From Calditrichia bacterium (lineage in GTDB: Bacteria; Calditrichota; Calditrichia; Calditrichales; J004), in contig JACKAO010000006.1 in the NCBI GenBank assembly GCA_020635035.1, positions 284,307 to 348,306 of the forward strand: a DNA stretch of 64,000 bases, read 5' to 3'. How positions within the stretch are numbered: position 1 is the first letter of the stretch; every line of letters starts with the position of its first letter. This document shows, in pieces, positions 17,634 to 25,866 of the stretch. Below the pieces are notes generated by a model. The model ran no database searches. It was not told where the DNA came from and saw only the letters and a program-made list of their open reading frames with translations. The translations under genes were made by a program, and so were the position numbers.

Positions 17634-19391
17634 ATGTTTAAGAAATTATTTATTTTTTTGCTTGTATTCGGTTCATATGTATTGGCTCAGAATCCTGTAA
17701 CTGTTGACCAGCTGAGCAAACATGTCCACTTTTTAGCATCGGATAAATTAGAAGGCAGACTCCCGGGAACTGAAGGCGGCATGGCAGCTGCAAATTATGT
17801 TGAATCTCAATTTAAAGCTTACGGATTGCAACCGCTCACAGATAGCGGATTCCAGGATTTTAAAGTAGTTAGTAAAGTTGAGCTTGCAACTAAAAATACT
17901 ATGAAAGTCGGCGAGCAAATTTATACAGTTGAAGAAGATTTTATTCCTGTTGGTTTTACAGATAATAAAAGTCTTGAAGCAGGAGTCGTTTTCGCCGGAT
18001 ATGGCTTTGTAATAGATACTGATTCATTGAAATGGGATGATTTTTCGGGAATTGATGTTGATGGTAAGTGGGTGATTATACTGCGTGGTGATCCAGAAAA
18101 CAGCCCCCATGGCGGTGCTTATTATGAACATAGTGCATTACGCAAAAAAGCACTGAATGCAACTGATAATGGTGCACTTGGAGTATTATTTGTTTCAGGA
18201 CCCGAATACGACGATGAAGATGAACTAATGCGTCTGGCGTTTGATCAGAGTAAATCTAATGCCGGTGTTCCTGTGATAAACATTAAAAGGAGTGTCGCTG
18301 ATTTTATACTGGCTGGAAAAGGAACTACAATTGCTGAACTCGAGAAAAAATTAAATAGTGACAAAAAAGCTAATTCTTTTGAAATACCTGTTACAGTTTC
18401 TGCATCTGCAGAAGTAAATCTTGTTAAAGTACAAACCCGTAATGTTTTAGCGGTACTACCCGGCTCAGATGAAACTCTTAAAGACCAGTATATTGTTGTA
18501 GGTGCTCATTATGATCACCTTGGTTATGGGGGCAGGGGAAGTGGTTCAAGGACTCCCGATACAGTTGCAATACACAATGGCGCAGATGATAATGCATCCG
18601 GTGTAAGCAGTATGCTTGAAATCGCAGAGTACTTTTCCGCAATGAAAACCAAAAGATCTATTTTATTCATGGCTTTTGGTGCCGAAGAAATGGGGTTATT
18701 AGGTTCAAAATATTTTGTAAATAATCCACTTATCGATCTTAAAAAAATTGATATTATGTATAATCTTGATATGGTTGGCAGACTAGATTCGGTTGATAAA
18801 GGCTTAACACTGGGGGGAACAGGTACAGCTGAAGGGTTGGAAGATTTTATCAAAAAAGAAAGTGAAAAATTTGATTTAAAAGTTAAGACTTCACCCGAAG
18901 GAACAGGGCCTTCAGATCATGCAACATTTTATCTTGAAAATATTCCTGTACTGTTTTTCTTTACCGGGACGCATGATGACTATCATACATACCGAGATGA
19001 CAGTGATAAAATCAATTATGAAGGAATGAAAAAAGTAGCAGATTTTGCCATTGATTTGATTAATTACCATGCAAACAATGAAGAAATGTTAACCTTCACA
19101 GAAGCCGGTTCCAAAGAAGAAAGACGCAGCATGCGTTTTAAAGTAACTTTGGGAATAATACCGGATTATGCTTCAGATTCCGGTGGATTACGCCTGGATG
19201 GCGTTAACAAAGATGGACCTGCGGATAAAGCGGGGATGCAAAAAGGCGACATTGTTGTAAAAATGGGTGATAAACCAGTTTCAAACATATATGATTATAT
19301 GGCAAGGTTAGGTGAATTTAAAAAAGGTGAGCAAGTTGTGGTAGAAGTTTTACGTGGTGATGAAAAGTTAGAGCTGAATGTAACATTCTGA
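17634..19391 (+). CDS. Secreted M28 family zinc peptidase with PA and PDZ domains
   Basis: The 585-residue protein has a signal peptide (MFKKLFIFLLVFGSYVLAQ), an inserted PA-type domain (about 100-260) and an M28 aminopeptidase core. The core shows zinc-ligand and catalytic motifs: GAHYDHLG, HNGADDNASGVS, GAEEMGLLGSKYF, NLDMVGRL and GPSDHATFY. A C-terminal PDZ domain (about 500-585) has GLRLDGVNKDGPADKAGMQKGD. It probably trims peptides in the periplasm or at the cell surface. It stands alone, 79 bases ahead of a DtxR-type regulator. Confidence 0.93.
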   Translation: MFKKLFIFLLVFGSYVLAQNPVTVDQLSKHVHFLASDKLEGRLPGTEGGMAAANYVESQFKAYGLQPLTDSGFQDFKVVSKVELATKNTMKVGEQIYTVEEDFIPVGFTDNKSLEAGVVFAGYGFVIDTDSLKWDDFSGIDVDGKWVIILRGDPENSPHGGAYYEHSALRKKALNATDNGALGVLFVSGPEYDDEDELMRLAFDQSKSNAGVPVINIKRSVADFILAGKGTTIAELEKKLNSDKKANSFEIPVTVSASAEVNLVKVQTRNVLAVLPGSDETLKDQYIVVGAHYDHLGYGGRGSGSRTPDTVAIHNGADDNASGVSSMLEIAEYFSAMKTKRSILFMAFGAEEMGLLGSKYFVNNPLIDLKKIDIMYNLDMVGRLDSVDKGLTLGGTGTAEGLEDFIKKESEKFDLKVKTSPEGTGPSDHATFYLENIPVLFFFTGTHDDYHTYRDDSDKINYEGMKKVADFAIDLINYHANNEEMLTFTEAGSKEERRSMRFKVTLGIIPDYASDSGGLRLDGVNKDGPADKAGMQKGDIVVKMGDKPVSNIYDYMARLGEFKKGEQVVVEVLRGDEKLELNVTF

Positions 19392-19470
19392 TTATAAACG
19401 GCAGGATTGACAAGTTTCATCACGGCGTCTAAATTGATATTATCACTTATCATCAGGAAACTGATTTTTT

Positions 19471-19974
19471 ATGAATGAAGTCTGGAAAAAGTTTGAAGAA
19501 AACGGATTGACACATAGTTCTGTGCATCATGTGATGGCCATTTATGAATTGCTTAAAAAAAATGGTTATGCACGCGGGATAGATGTTGCCAATTATCTGG
19601 ATATAAGTCGCAGCAGTGTTTCGGTTACGTTACACAAACTTCAGGCTAAAGGCTATATTGTAGAAGATGAGAATAAATTCTACCAGTTGACGGAAGAAGG
19701 AAAAGAATTATCAAATGACGTTCTCAGTATCCGGCGGATTGTAAAAATGTTTTTTACGCAGGTTTTAAATCTGCCGGAAAATATTGCGGAAGAAGATGCT
19801 TGCAAAATAGAGCACTTGCTGAATAATAAAACCGGTGAGATGCTTTTTAAATTTGTAAGCTATTACATGTCTTCTGAAGCACACTGCACAGAATTTCGGG
19901 AAAAATATAAAAAATATATTCATAAGTGCACAGATGACTGCCTGATCTGTGATGATGATTGTTTTATTAAATAA
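19471..19974 (+). CDS. DtxR/MntR family metal-dependent regulator with a C-terminal cysteine cluster
   Basis: The 167-residue protein has the DtxR-type winged helix at the N-terminus (VHHVMAIYELLKKNGYARGIDVANYL, RSSVSVTLHKLQAKGYI). The dimerisation domain contains EEDACKIEHLL, where metal ligands lie in MntR and DtxR. It lacks the SH3-like third domain. The C-terminus carries CTDDCLICDDDC, a Cys-x3-Cys-x2-Cys-x3-Cys cluster unlike standard MntR. It likely represses iron or manganese uptake, or responds to redox state. No metal transporter lies beside it in this window. Confidence 0.85.
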   Translation: MNEVWKKFEENGLTHSSVHHVMAIYELLKKNGYARGIDVANYLDISRSSVSVTLHKLQAKGYIVEDENKFYQLTEEGKELSNDVLSIRRIVKMFFTQVLNLPENIAEEDACKIEHLLNNKTGEMLFKFVSYYMSSEAHCTEFREKYKKYIHKCTDDCLICDDDCFIK

Positions 19975-20025
19975 TATTTGCGTGAAAGACCTGTATTAAA
20001 TACTCTTTTACCTTCCTAAAAAGAA

Positions 20026-20664
20026 TTGCAAAGAAAATTGGTCAACCCTAACTTATTTGCTGTGAAAATACTGATTTTAACTACCTTTCTTTCACTATTA
20101 ATGCTGATTCCTATGCAGGCATCTGAAGATCAGAACAATCTTAAATGGATTGAAAATAACCTGATTACAGTATTTGACAGCCTGGCATTGAAGAAAATTA
20201 TTTCAAAAGAAGAAGCAGCAAATATTGAATTTGGAGTTGTTTCGGGTGAAAAAAAAGGCTTTCTGAAAAACACACTAATTCAGTGGCTCGAGCAGGGAAA
20301 TCCACCTGAAAAACTAAAATCTGAAAGCAAAATATACGTTGAACAATTCAATATTCGGATCGTTTATCAACAGGAAGCAACTGGGTTCCTGGGGCTTTCG
20401 ACCGAATATGTCCGCAAAAATAATATTGTACTTAGTGGCTGGATTGGAAATGCGGATGGCAGTAAACTAAAAGTTTTAAATATTAACAAAGAATTCAGCG
20501 AGAAAGTAAAAACAGATAATTTAGCGGAACTTGAAGAAAGTCCCTACAGCTTTACACGAGGCAACACTCAGGAACTTTCGATCTGGACAAGCACGATTGA
20601 ACCGGTTATGGCAATAAGTTCTGTTGCAATAATTGTTTACCTGTTTTTCTCTGTTCGCAGTTGA
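20026..20664 (+). CDS. Unknown membrane or periplasmic protein upstream of bamD
   Basis: This reading frame of about 212 codons has a hydrophobic N-terminal segment (VKILILTTFLSLLMLIPMQA), a charged middle and a C-terminal membrane helix (AISSVAIIVYLFF). I do not recognise a family. The start is uncertain: TTG 20026 gives the longest form, TTG 20038 is possible, and GTG 20062 would place the signal segment right at the start. None has a good ribosome site. It ends 22 bases before bamD and is co-directional. A role in the cell envelope is inferred only from its segments and neighbour. Confidence 0.6.
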   Translation: MQRKLVNPNLFAVKILILTTFLSLLMLIPMQASEDQNNLKWIENNLITVFDSLALKKIISKEEAANIEFGVVSGEKKGFLKNTLIQWLEQGNPPEKLKSESKIYVEQFNIRIVYQQEATGFLGLSTEYVRKNNIVLSGWIGNADGSKLKVLNINKEFSEKVKTDNLAELEESPYSFTRGNTQELSIWTSTIEPVMAISSVAIIVYLFFSVRS

Positions 20665-20686
20665 TTCTGATCGTGGAGATTTTAAT

Positions 20687-21448
20687 TTGAAATATTTTGT
20701 ATTAATTCTAGTAACTTTTTCCCTTTTTTATTGCAGTGGAAACAAGCCAACACCGGAATGGACTGCTAAAGATTATTATCACGCTGCAAAAGAAAAATAT
20801 GATGATGAAAGCTATTTCGAAGCGGTGAATGATTTTACGGTCGTTTTACTTAGATTTGCAGGAAGCAGTGTTGCCGACAGCGCTCAATATTATATGGCAG
20901 ATTCCCATTATGAAATGGGTGACTATCTTATTGGTGCAGTGGAATTTGAAAAGCTTATTAATGATATGAACAGAAGTCCGCTTGTACCCCAGGCGCAGCT
21001 TCGGCTTGCACAATGTTATTATGAGCTGTCACCCAGGGCAGCTTTGGATCAGGAATACACAGAAAAAGCAATAAAAGAATATCAATATTTTATTGAAGAA
21101 AATCCTACTCACCCTAAAAAAGAACAGGCTGAAAAGCGAATTAATGAATTGCGCAATAAATTAGCGGAAAAAGAATACAATAATGCCGAGATTTATCGCA
21201 AGATGAAAGAGTTCGACGCGGCTATTATTTACTATGATCAGGTTCTTACAAAATATTATGATACAGAATGGGCAGATGATGCACTTCTTGGTAAAATTCA
21301 TACGCTTATCGAAACAGAAAACTTTGATCAGGCGCAGTTAGAAATTTCCAAATTTGAGCAGCAATTTCCATCCAGTGAATTGATGGAAAATTTAAAAGAA
21401 TATAAAACACAACTATCTCAGATTGAGGATGAAATAGTCCACGAATGA
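20687..21448 (+). CDS. bamD: Outer-membrane protein assembly lipoprotein BamD
   Basis: This 253-residue lipoprotein belongs to the BAM complex that inserts beta-barrels into the outer membrane. The start is TTG 20687, with GGAG eight bases upstream. It directly gives a lipoprotein signal (hydrophobic stretch then FYCSGN), whereas a longer frame from 20633 would overlap the previous gene. TPR-like helices follow: AKDYYHAAKEKYDDESYFEA, QYYMADSHYEMGDYLIGA and RMKEFDAAIIYYDQVL-type repeats in the BamD/YfiO pattern. Its TGA overlaps the nadD ATG by four bases. Confidence 0.88.
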   Translation: MKYFVLILVTFSLFYCSGNKPTPEWTAKDYYHAAKEKYDDESYFEAVNDFTVVLLRFAGSSVADSAQYYMADSHYEMGDYLIGAVEFEKLINDMNRSPLVPQAQLRLAQCYYELSPRAALDQEYTEKAIKEYQYFIEENPTHPKKEQAEKRINELRNKLAEKEYNNAEIYRKMKEFDAAIIYYDQVLTKYYDTEWADDALLGKIHTLIETENFDQAQLEISKFEQQFPSSELMENLKEYKTQLSQIEDEIVHE

Positions 21449-22038
21449 TTCACAGCGAGAAAGCCATCGGACTTTTTGGCGGGACGTTTGACCCGGTTCA
21501 TATCGGTCATTTAATTGTTGCTGAATGGCTTTCTGAAGTACTTAAAATAAAAACCACATATTTTATCCCTGCAAAAATTCACCCCTTTGTTTCAAAATCG
21601 AATATTTCTTCTAGTGACAACAGAATAGAGATGCTTTCTTTAGCACTAAAAGAATATCCTGATTTTAAGATAAGTGATGTTGAAATTAAACGCCAGGAAG
21701 TCTCCTATACAATAGATACCATAAAGTTTTTTAAAGATGAATTTCCTGACAGCGAATTGTATTTTTATATGGGAATGGATAATCTCAATACACTTGAGCA
21801 ATGGAAAGATCCTAATGAGATTTTGAAAATGTGTTATGTTGTAGTGTACAACAGGGGGATCGAATTAAAAGCAAAAGATTGGCTTGAACATCCCAAGGTT
21901 ATTCATGTAGATAGTCCGTTGATTGAAATATCCAGCAGTCACATCCGACACAGAATTAAAAAAGGGATGGCTTACAGGAGCCTTGTTCCCAATCAGGTGT
22001 TCGAGTATATTAATCAAAAAAGATTATATCTGTATTAA
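21445..22038 (+). CDS. nadD: Nicotinate-nucleotide adenylyltransferase
   Basis: The 197-residue enzyme joins nicotinate mononucleotide and ATP to deamido-NAD. The nucleotidyltransferase motif GGTFDPVHIGH (residues 12-22, catalytic His19 and His22) and the ISSSHIR motif near residue 170 are present, and the length is typical. It is translationally coupled to bamD by an ATGA overlap. The nitrilase-fold gene at 24.2 kb resembles the glutaminase part of NAD synthetase, so NAD biosynthesis may be a theme of this stretch; that link is inference. Confidence 0.95.
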   Translation: MIHSEKAIGLFGGTFDPVHIGHLIVAEWLSEVLKIKTTYFIPAKIHPFVSKSNISSSDNRIEMLSLALKEYPDFKISDVEIKRQEVSYTIDTIKFFKDEFPDSELYFYMGMDNLNTLEQWKDPNEILKMCYVVVYNRGIELKAKDWLEHPKVIHVDSPLIEISSSHIRHRIKKGMAYRSLVPNQVFEYINQKRLYLY

Positions 22039-22053
22039 AATAGAGAATATTGC

Positions 22054-22347
22054 TTGTTTCTTGCAAAAGTCGTTGGCTCGGTTTGGGCAACAAAAAAAAC
22101 GGACAATCTTAATAATTTAAAGTTTCTTGTTGTCCACCCGCTAAACCTGAAAAAGGATCCACTGACAGATGTGGTGATCGTGGCGGATGTGCTGGGAGCA
22201 GGTGTTGGTGAAACAGTAATTTGTGCTTATGGACATGCTGCGCGCAAAGCCATTTTGCCTGACAATCCTGCAAGTCTTAGTATTGAAGCTGCGGTAGTTG
22301 CAATTGTTGATAAGATAGATTTGGATAGTTCAAAAATCGCAGAATAA
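22054..22347 (+). CDS. EutN/CcmL-type microcompartment vertex protein
   Basis: The 97-residue protein starts at TTG 22054 and runs FLAKVVGSVWATKKTDNL, FLVVHPLNL, VVIVADVLGAGVGETVIC and ARKAIL. These are the hallmarks of the EutN/CcmL/BMC-P family, whose pentamers close the corners of bacterial microcompartments. No hexameric BMC-H or BMC-T shell gene lies in this window. It is 15 bases after nadD and 21 bases before an ACT-domain gene, so it is part of a housekeeping-looking operon. It either belongs to a microcompartment encoded elsewhere or has another role. Confidence 0.88.
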   Translation: MFLAKVVGSVWATKKTDNLNNLKFLVVHPLNLKKDPLTDVVIVADVLGAGVGETVICAYGHAARKAILPDNPASLSIEAAVVAIVDKIDLDSSKIAE

Positions 22348-22368
22348 AATTCAAAGATAGGTGAAAGA

Positions 22369-22821
22369 ATGGCACAAATCAGTGAAAGCGAAATACGAAG
22401 AATAGCCGAACAGGCCATTGAAAAACTTGGAGAACACGCTACCAAAGCTAATATTGAAAAAGTTGTACATGAAACAGTGGACCGCCTTCAAAATGAAAAA
22501 ATGTCCACACCTTCGGAAACGGTAAAAATACCGCATCAGCATAAGAGTGGCGAGCGAGTAATTGTAACTGCATTCGGGAAAAATAAAATTGGAATCCTTG
22601 CAGGTTTAACCGGATGTCTGGCGGCTACAAACTGTGATGTTATTGATCTTTCCCAGAAAATATTAAAAGAATTTTTCACGATTATGCTGCTTATTGATAT
22701 CACACATTCCGCAGAAACTTTTGAGTCAATCAAGCAAAAACTCATTGAGACAGGTGAAAAGTTTGATCTTAAAGTTGTTGTGCAGCATGAACAAATCTTT
22801 AAATCGATGCACAGGATATAA
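22369..22821 (+). CDS. ACT-domain (UPF0237-like) protein with an N-terminal helical extension
   Basis: The 150-residue protein has a C-terminal ACT domain (about 60-145: ERVIVTAFGKNKIGILAGLTG, NCDVIDLSQKILKEFFTIMLLID), as in the UPF0237/GcvR-like family that senses amino acids. The first 45 residues are an additional amphipathic helix (ISESEIRRIAEQAIEKLGEH) with hydrophobic residues at i, i+3 and i+4 spacing. Such short helices resemble peptides that target cargo into microcompartments, and a vertex protein is encoded just upstream. The ACT-DUF711 gene pair itself is known in many genomes. The targeting idea is inference. Confidence 0.85.
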   Translation: MAQISESEIRRIAEQAIEKLGEHATKANIEKVVHETVDRLQNEKMSTPSETVKIPHQHKSGERVIVTAFGKNKIGILAGLTGCLAATNCDVIDLSQKILKEFFTIMLLIDITHSAETFESIKQKLIETGEKFDLKVVVQHEQIFKSMHRI

Positions 22822-22823
22822 TC

Positions 22824-24185
22824 ATGCAAATAGAACTGGCTGAAATTCTAGAAACCATCCGTATGACGGAAGTTGAGCATTTTGATATCCGCACGGTTAC
22901 AATGGGTATAAATCTCAAGGACTGTACAAGTGATAATCTTGAAACTCTAAAAAGAAACATTTACGAAAAAATAACCCGTACAGCTTCGGAGCACGTTAAA
23001 ACTGCAAAGCTGGTTGAATCCCAATATGGAATTTCTATTGCCAATAAACGCATTTCAATAACTCCGTTGTCATTAGTAGCAGATGGTTTTCATCCTGAAG
23101 ATTTTGTTGAAATTGCCACGGTTATGGATAAAGCTGCTTCCGAATTGGGTATCGATTACCTTGGCGGATATTCTGCACTTGTTCAAAAAGGTTTCAGTAA
23201 GGGTGATCTGAACTTAATCAAATCAATTCCTGAGACACTTTCATCAACAAAACACATCTGCTCGTCGATTAATGTTGCAACGACCAAAGCCGGTATTAAT
23301 ATGGATGCGGTTTATTTAATGGCAAAAATAATTAAGCAAACTGCCGAAAAAACGGCTGACAGAGACGGTATTGGATGTGCGAAACTGGTTGTTTTTGCCA
23401 ATGTCCCGGAAGACAATCCATTTATAGCCGGAGCATTTCATGGCGTGAGTGAACCGGATATTGTTGTTAATGTTGGAATCAGTGGCCCCGGTGTGATTCT
23501 TAAAGCTGTTCAGGAATCACCGGAGAGTGATTTTGCAACTTTAAGTGACCGTATCCGCAGAATGGCATTCAAAATAACGCGTGCCGGAGAGTTTATCGGG
23601 CGTAAAGTTGCAGAATTACAAAACATTCCTTTCGGAATTGTGGATATATCGCTTGCTCCAACACCAATGCCAGGAGACAGCATTGCAGATATTATTAAAG
23701 CAATGGGCATTGAAGATGTAGGTGGCGCCGGAACAACCGCAGCTTTAGCACTCCTGAATGATGCTGTAAAGCGCGGTGGGTTAATGGCATCTTCTCATGT
23801 TGGCGGAATGAGCGGAGCCTTTATTCCCGTTTCAGAAGATGACGGCATGATAAAGGCTGCTGAAAAAGGTAACATTACCCTCGAAAAGCTGGAAGCTATG
23901 ACAAGTGTCTGCAGTGTCGGTATAGATATGGTCGCCGTACCAGGTGACACTTCTGCTGAAGTTATCGCCGGTTTAATTGCTGACGAGTGTGCAATTGGCG
24001 TTACAAACAATAAAACAACTGCTGTCAGAGTAATTCCGGTTCCCGGGAAAAGTGTTGGCCAGGCAGCTGATTATGGAGGACTTCTTGGTATTGCTCCGGT
24101 CATGCCTATTTCTAAATTAAACAACAGTAATTTTATAAAGCGTGGCGGCAGAATTCCCGCCCCTGCAAAAGGAATTAACAACTAA
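22824..24185 (+). CDS. DUF711/UPF0210 family protein
   Basis: The 453-residue protein matches the UPF0210 family (pyruvate-formate-lyase-like fold without known reaction): EILETIRMTEVEHFDIRTVTMGI at the start, GADGFHPEDF-like and FIAGAFHGVSEPD in the middle, then GIVDISLAPTPMPGDSIADI and VGGMSGAFIPVSEDDGM. Length is typical. It follows the ACT gene by two bases, which is the usual pairing. The ACT protein probably regulates it. The reaction is unknown. Confidence 0.9.
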   Translation: MQIELAEILETIRMTEVEHFDIRTVTMGINLKDCTSDNLETLKRNIYEKITRTASEHVKTAKLVESQYGISIANKRISITPLSLVADGFHPEDFVEIATVMDKAASELGIDYLGGYSALVQKGFSKGDLNLIKSIPETLSSTKHICSSINVATTKAGINMDAVYLMAKIIKQTAEKTADRDGIGCAKLVVFANVPEDNPFIAGAFHGVSEPDIVVNVGISGPGVILKAVQESPESDFATLSDRIRRMAFKITRAGEFIGRKVAELQNIPFGIVDISLAPTPMPGDSIADIIKAMGIEDVGGAGTTAALALLNDAVKRGGLMASSHVGGMSGAFIPVSEDDGMIKAAEKGNITLEKLEAMTSVCSVGIDMVAVPGDTSAEVIAGLIADECAIGVTNNKTTAVRVIPVPGKSVGQAADYGGLLGIAPVMPISKLNNSNFIKRGGRIPAPAKGINN

Positions 24186-24189
24186 TTAT

Positions 24190-25056
24190 ATGTCAGACCA
24201 AAGACTTATTAATGTAGCTATAGGACAGGTTGGCCCTATACTGGCAGACCTTGACAGAAATATAGAAAAACATTGTGATTTTATTGAAAAAGCATTAGAA
24301 CAAAATGCCGATATGATTGTTTTTCCGGAACTTTCTCTTACCGGTTATTCTCTGAAAGATGCAACCTTTGATGTAGCTTTGAAAAAGGATGATGCTAAAC
24401 TCGATAAAATTAAAAAGCTAAGCAGCCACATTTCGGTTTCCTGCGGGTTTGTTGAATTGGGTGACAGGTTTGAATTTTACAACACGCAGTTATTTTTTGA
24501 AAAAGGTGAATTATTAAGCCGCCACAGAAAAGTTTATTTACCAACATATGGTGTGTTTGAAGAAGAAAGATACTTTTCATCCGGCAACCGGTTTAAAGTA
24601 TTCAATTCTCAGCTTGCTCCTATGGGAATTTTGATTTGTGAAGATATCTGGCATGCGGCTTCAGGATTAATTCTTGCTCTTGATGGTGCGTCGATCATGC
24701 TTGTAAGTGCGGCAGGGCTAACACGCGGAACATCAAAAGGGCAGAAACCGGAAAATGTTTCTGCCTGGGAAACAATTGTTAAATCTTTAGCAATTTCAAC
24801 CACCTCCTATGTTGTTTTTGTCAACAGGGTTGGAGTAGAAGACGGGCTTGTTTTCTGGGGTGGATCAGAAGTAATTTTACCAACCGGCCAAATGCTTAAG
24901 AAGGCAGAATATTATAACGAACAACTTCTAACAGTTACGATTGATATGCATCAGTTGAAACATGCCCGCCTGAATACCACTCTTTTAAGTGATGAAAAAC
25001 TGCCTGTCCTGATTGATGAGTTTTCCCGCATACATCAAAAAAACAAAGATTATTAA
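24190..25056 (+). CDS. Carbon-nitrogen hydrolase (nitrilase superfamily, NAD-synthetase glutaminase-like)
   Basis: The 288-residue amidase has the complete catalytic triad of the superfamily: Glu47 (VFPELSLTGY), Lys114 (RHRKVYLPTYG) and Cys150 (GILICEDIWH). The sequence around GVFEEERYF and ICEDIWHA is closest to the glutaminase domain of NAD synthetases and its stand-alone relatives. No ammonia-ligase domain is attached. I chose ATG 24190, five bases after the DUF711 stop, because an upstream ATG would overlap that gene by 44 bases. The substrate is not predictable. Confidence 0.88.
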   Translation: MSDQRLINVAIGQVGPILADLDRNIEKHCDFIEKALEQNADMIVFPELSLTGYSLKDATFDVALKKDDAKLDKIKKLSSHISVSCGFVELGDRFEFYNTQLFFEKGELLSRHRKVYLPTYGVFEEERYFSSGNRFKVFNSQLAPMGILICEDIWHAASGLILALDGASIMLVSAAGLTRGTSKGQKPENVSAWETIVKSLAISTTSYVVFVNRVGVEDGLVFWGGSEVILPTGQMLKKAEYYNEQLLTVTIDMHQLKHARLNTTLLSDEKLPVLIDEFSRIHQKNKDY

Positions 25057-25161
25057 CTATTTGAATGTAAAAAGTGTGTAAAAAGAAATTTTTTGCTCTT
25101 ATAAATTAAAAAAACTAAATTCGGCACTTTAAAAGAAATAATGGGAAGCAAGGGAGGATTA

Positions 25162-25638
25162 ATGGATCTCAAAGAAATACGACAACTAATAAAAATGGTG
25201 GAAACCGCAGAAATCACTGAATTTGAAATTGAAGAAAAAGGAAATAAAATAAGAATAAGTAAGTCCTTTCCTGCTAATTCTCAGCCTGAAATGCACATCA
25301 TGCCGGCCATGATGCCGCAAATGCAGCAATCTGCTCCGGCAATGCCTGCACAGGCAGCTGCGAGTCCTGCAACCGAAGCCAAAAAGGTAAAAGAAAACAT
25401 AATTGAAGTACGTTCTCCAATGGTGGGTACTTTTTACAGAGCTCCTTCCCCCGATTCAGATCCATATACCGAAATTGGAAAATCAGTTAAGCCAGGCGAT
25501 ACCTTGTGTATAGTAGAAGCGATGAAATTAATGAATGAAATTGAAGCTGAAGTTTCAGGAAAAATTACAGAGATACTTGCCGAAAACGGTCAACCAGTTG
25601 AGTACAACCAGGTATTATTTCTTGTAGAAAAAGCCTAA
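25162..25638 (+). CDS. accB: Biotin carboxyl carrier protein of acetyl-CoA carboxylase
   Basis: This 158-residue carrier swings biotin between the carboxylase and the transferase. It has an N-terminal segment (MDLKEIRQLIKMVETAEITEFEIEE-type), a Pro/Ala/Gln/Met-rich linker and a C-terminal biotinyl domain with EAMKLMNEIEAE, whose lysine is biotinylated. I use ATG 25162 because GGGAGG lies five bases before it; the earlier in-frame ATG at 25141 lacks a site. A terminator lies between accB and accC, so the two may be separately expressed. Confidence 0.95.
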   Translation: MDLKEIRQLIKMVETAEITEFEIEEKGNKIRISKSFPANSQPEMHIMPAMMPQMQQSAPAMPAQAAASPATEAKKVKENIIEVRSPMVGTFYRAPSPDSDPYTEIGKSVKPGDTLCIVEAMKLMNEIEAEVSGKITEILAENGQPVEYNQVLFLVEKA

Positions 25639-25662
25639 GCACTTATCATTTAAAAATGGAAA

Positions 25663-25695
25663 GGGTGGAAATTGTTTGTTTTCCACCCTTTTTTT
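25663..25695 (+). terminator. Terminator after accB
   Basis: GGGTGGAA pairs with TTCCACCC around a ten-base loop and is followed by seven T. It separates accB from accC. Confidence 0.88.
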
Positions 25696-25866
25696 ATTTT
25701 AAATATTCACTATCCGTTATTTATCTTGCCTTTACGCTTGTAATGATTTATTTAAAATTCTAAATTTATTCTCTTTAATCAAACATTATAAAGGTATGGT
25801 GAAAATTACTTATTTCTTTGTGTTAAAAGGAGAAATTACACCAATTGATGCCTTAAGGGAGGGGAT

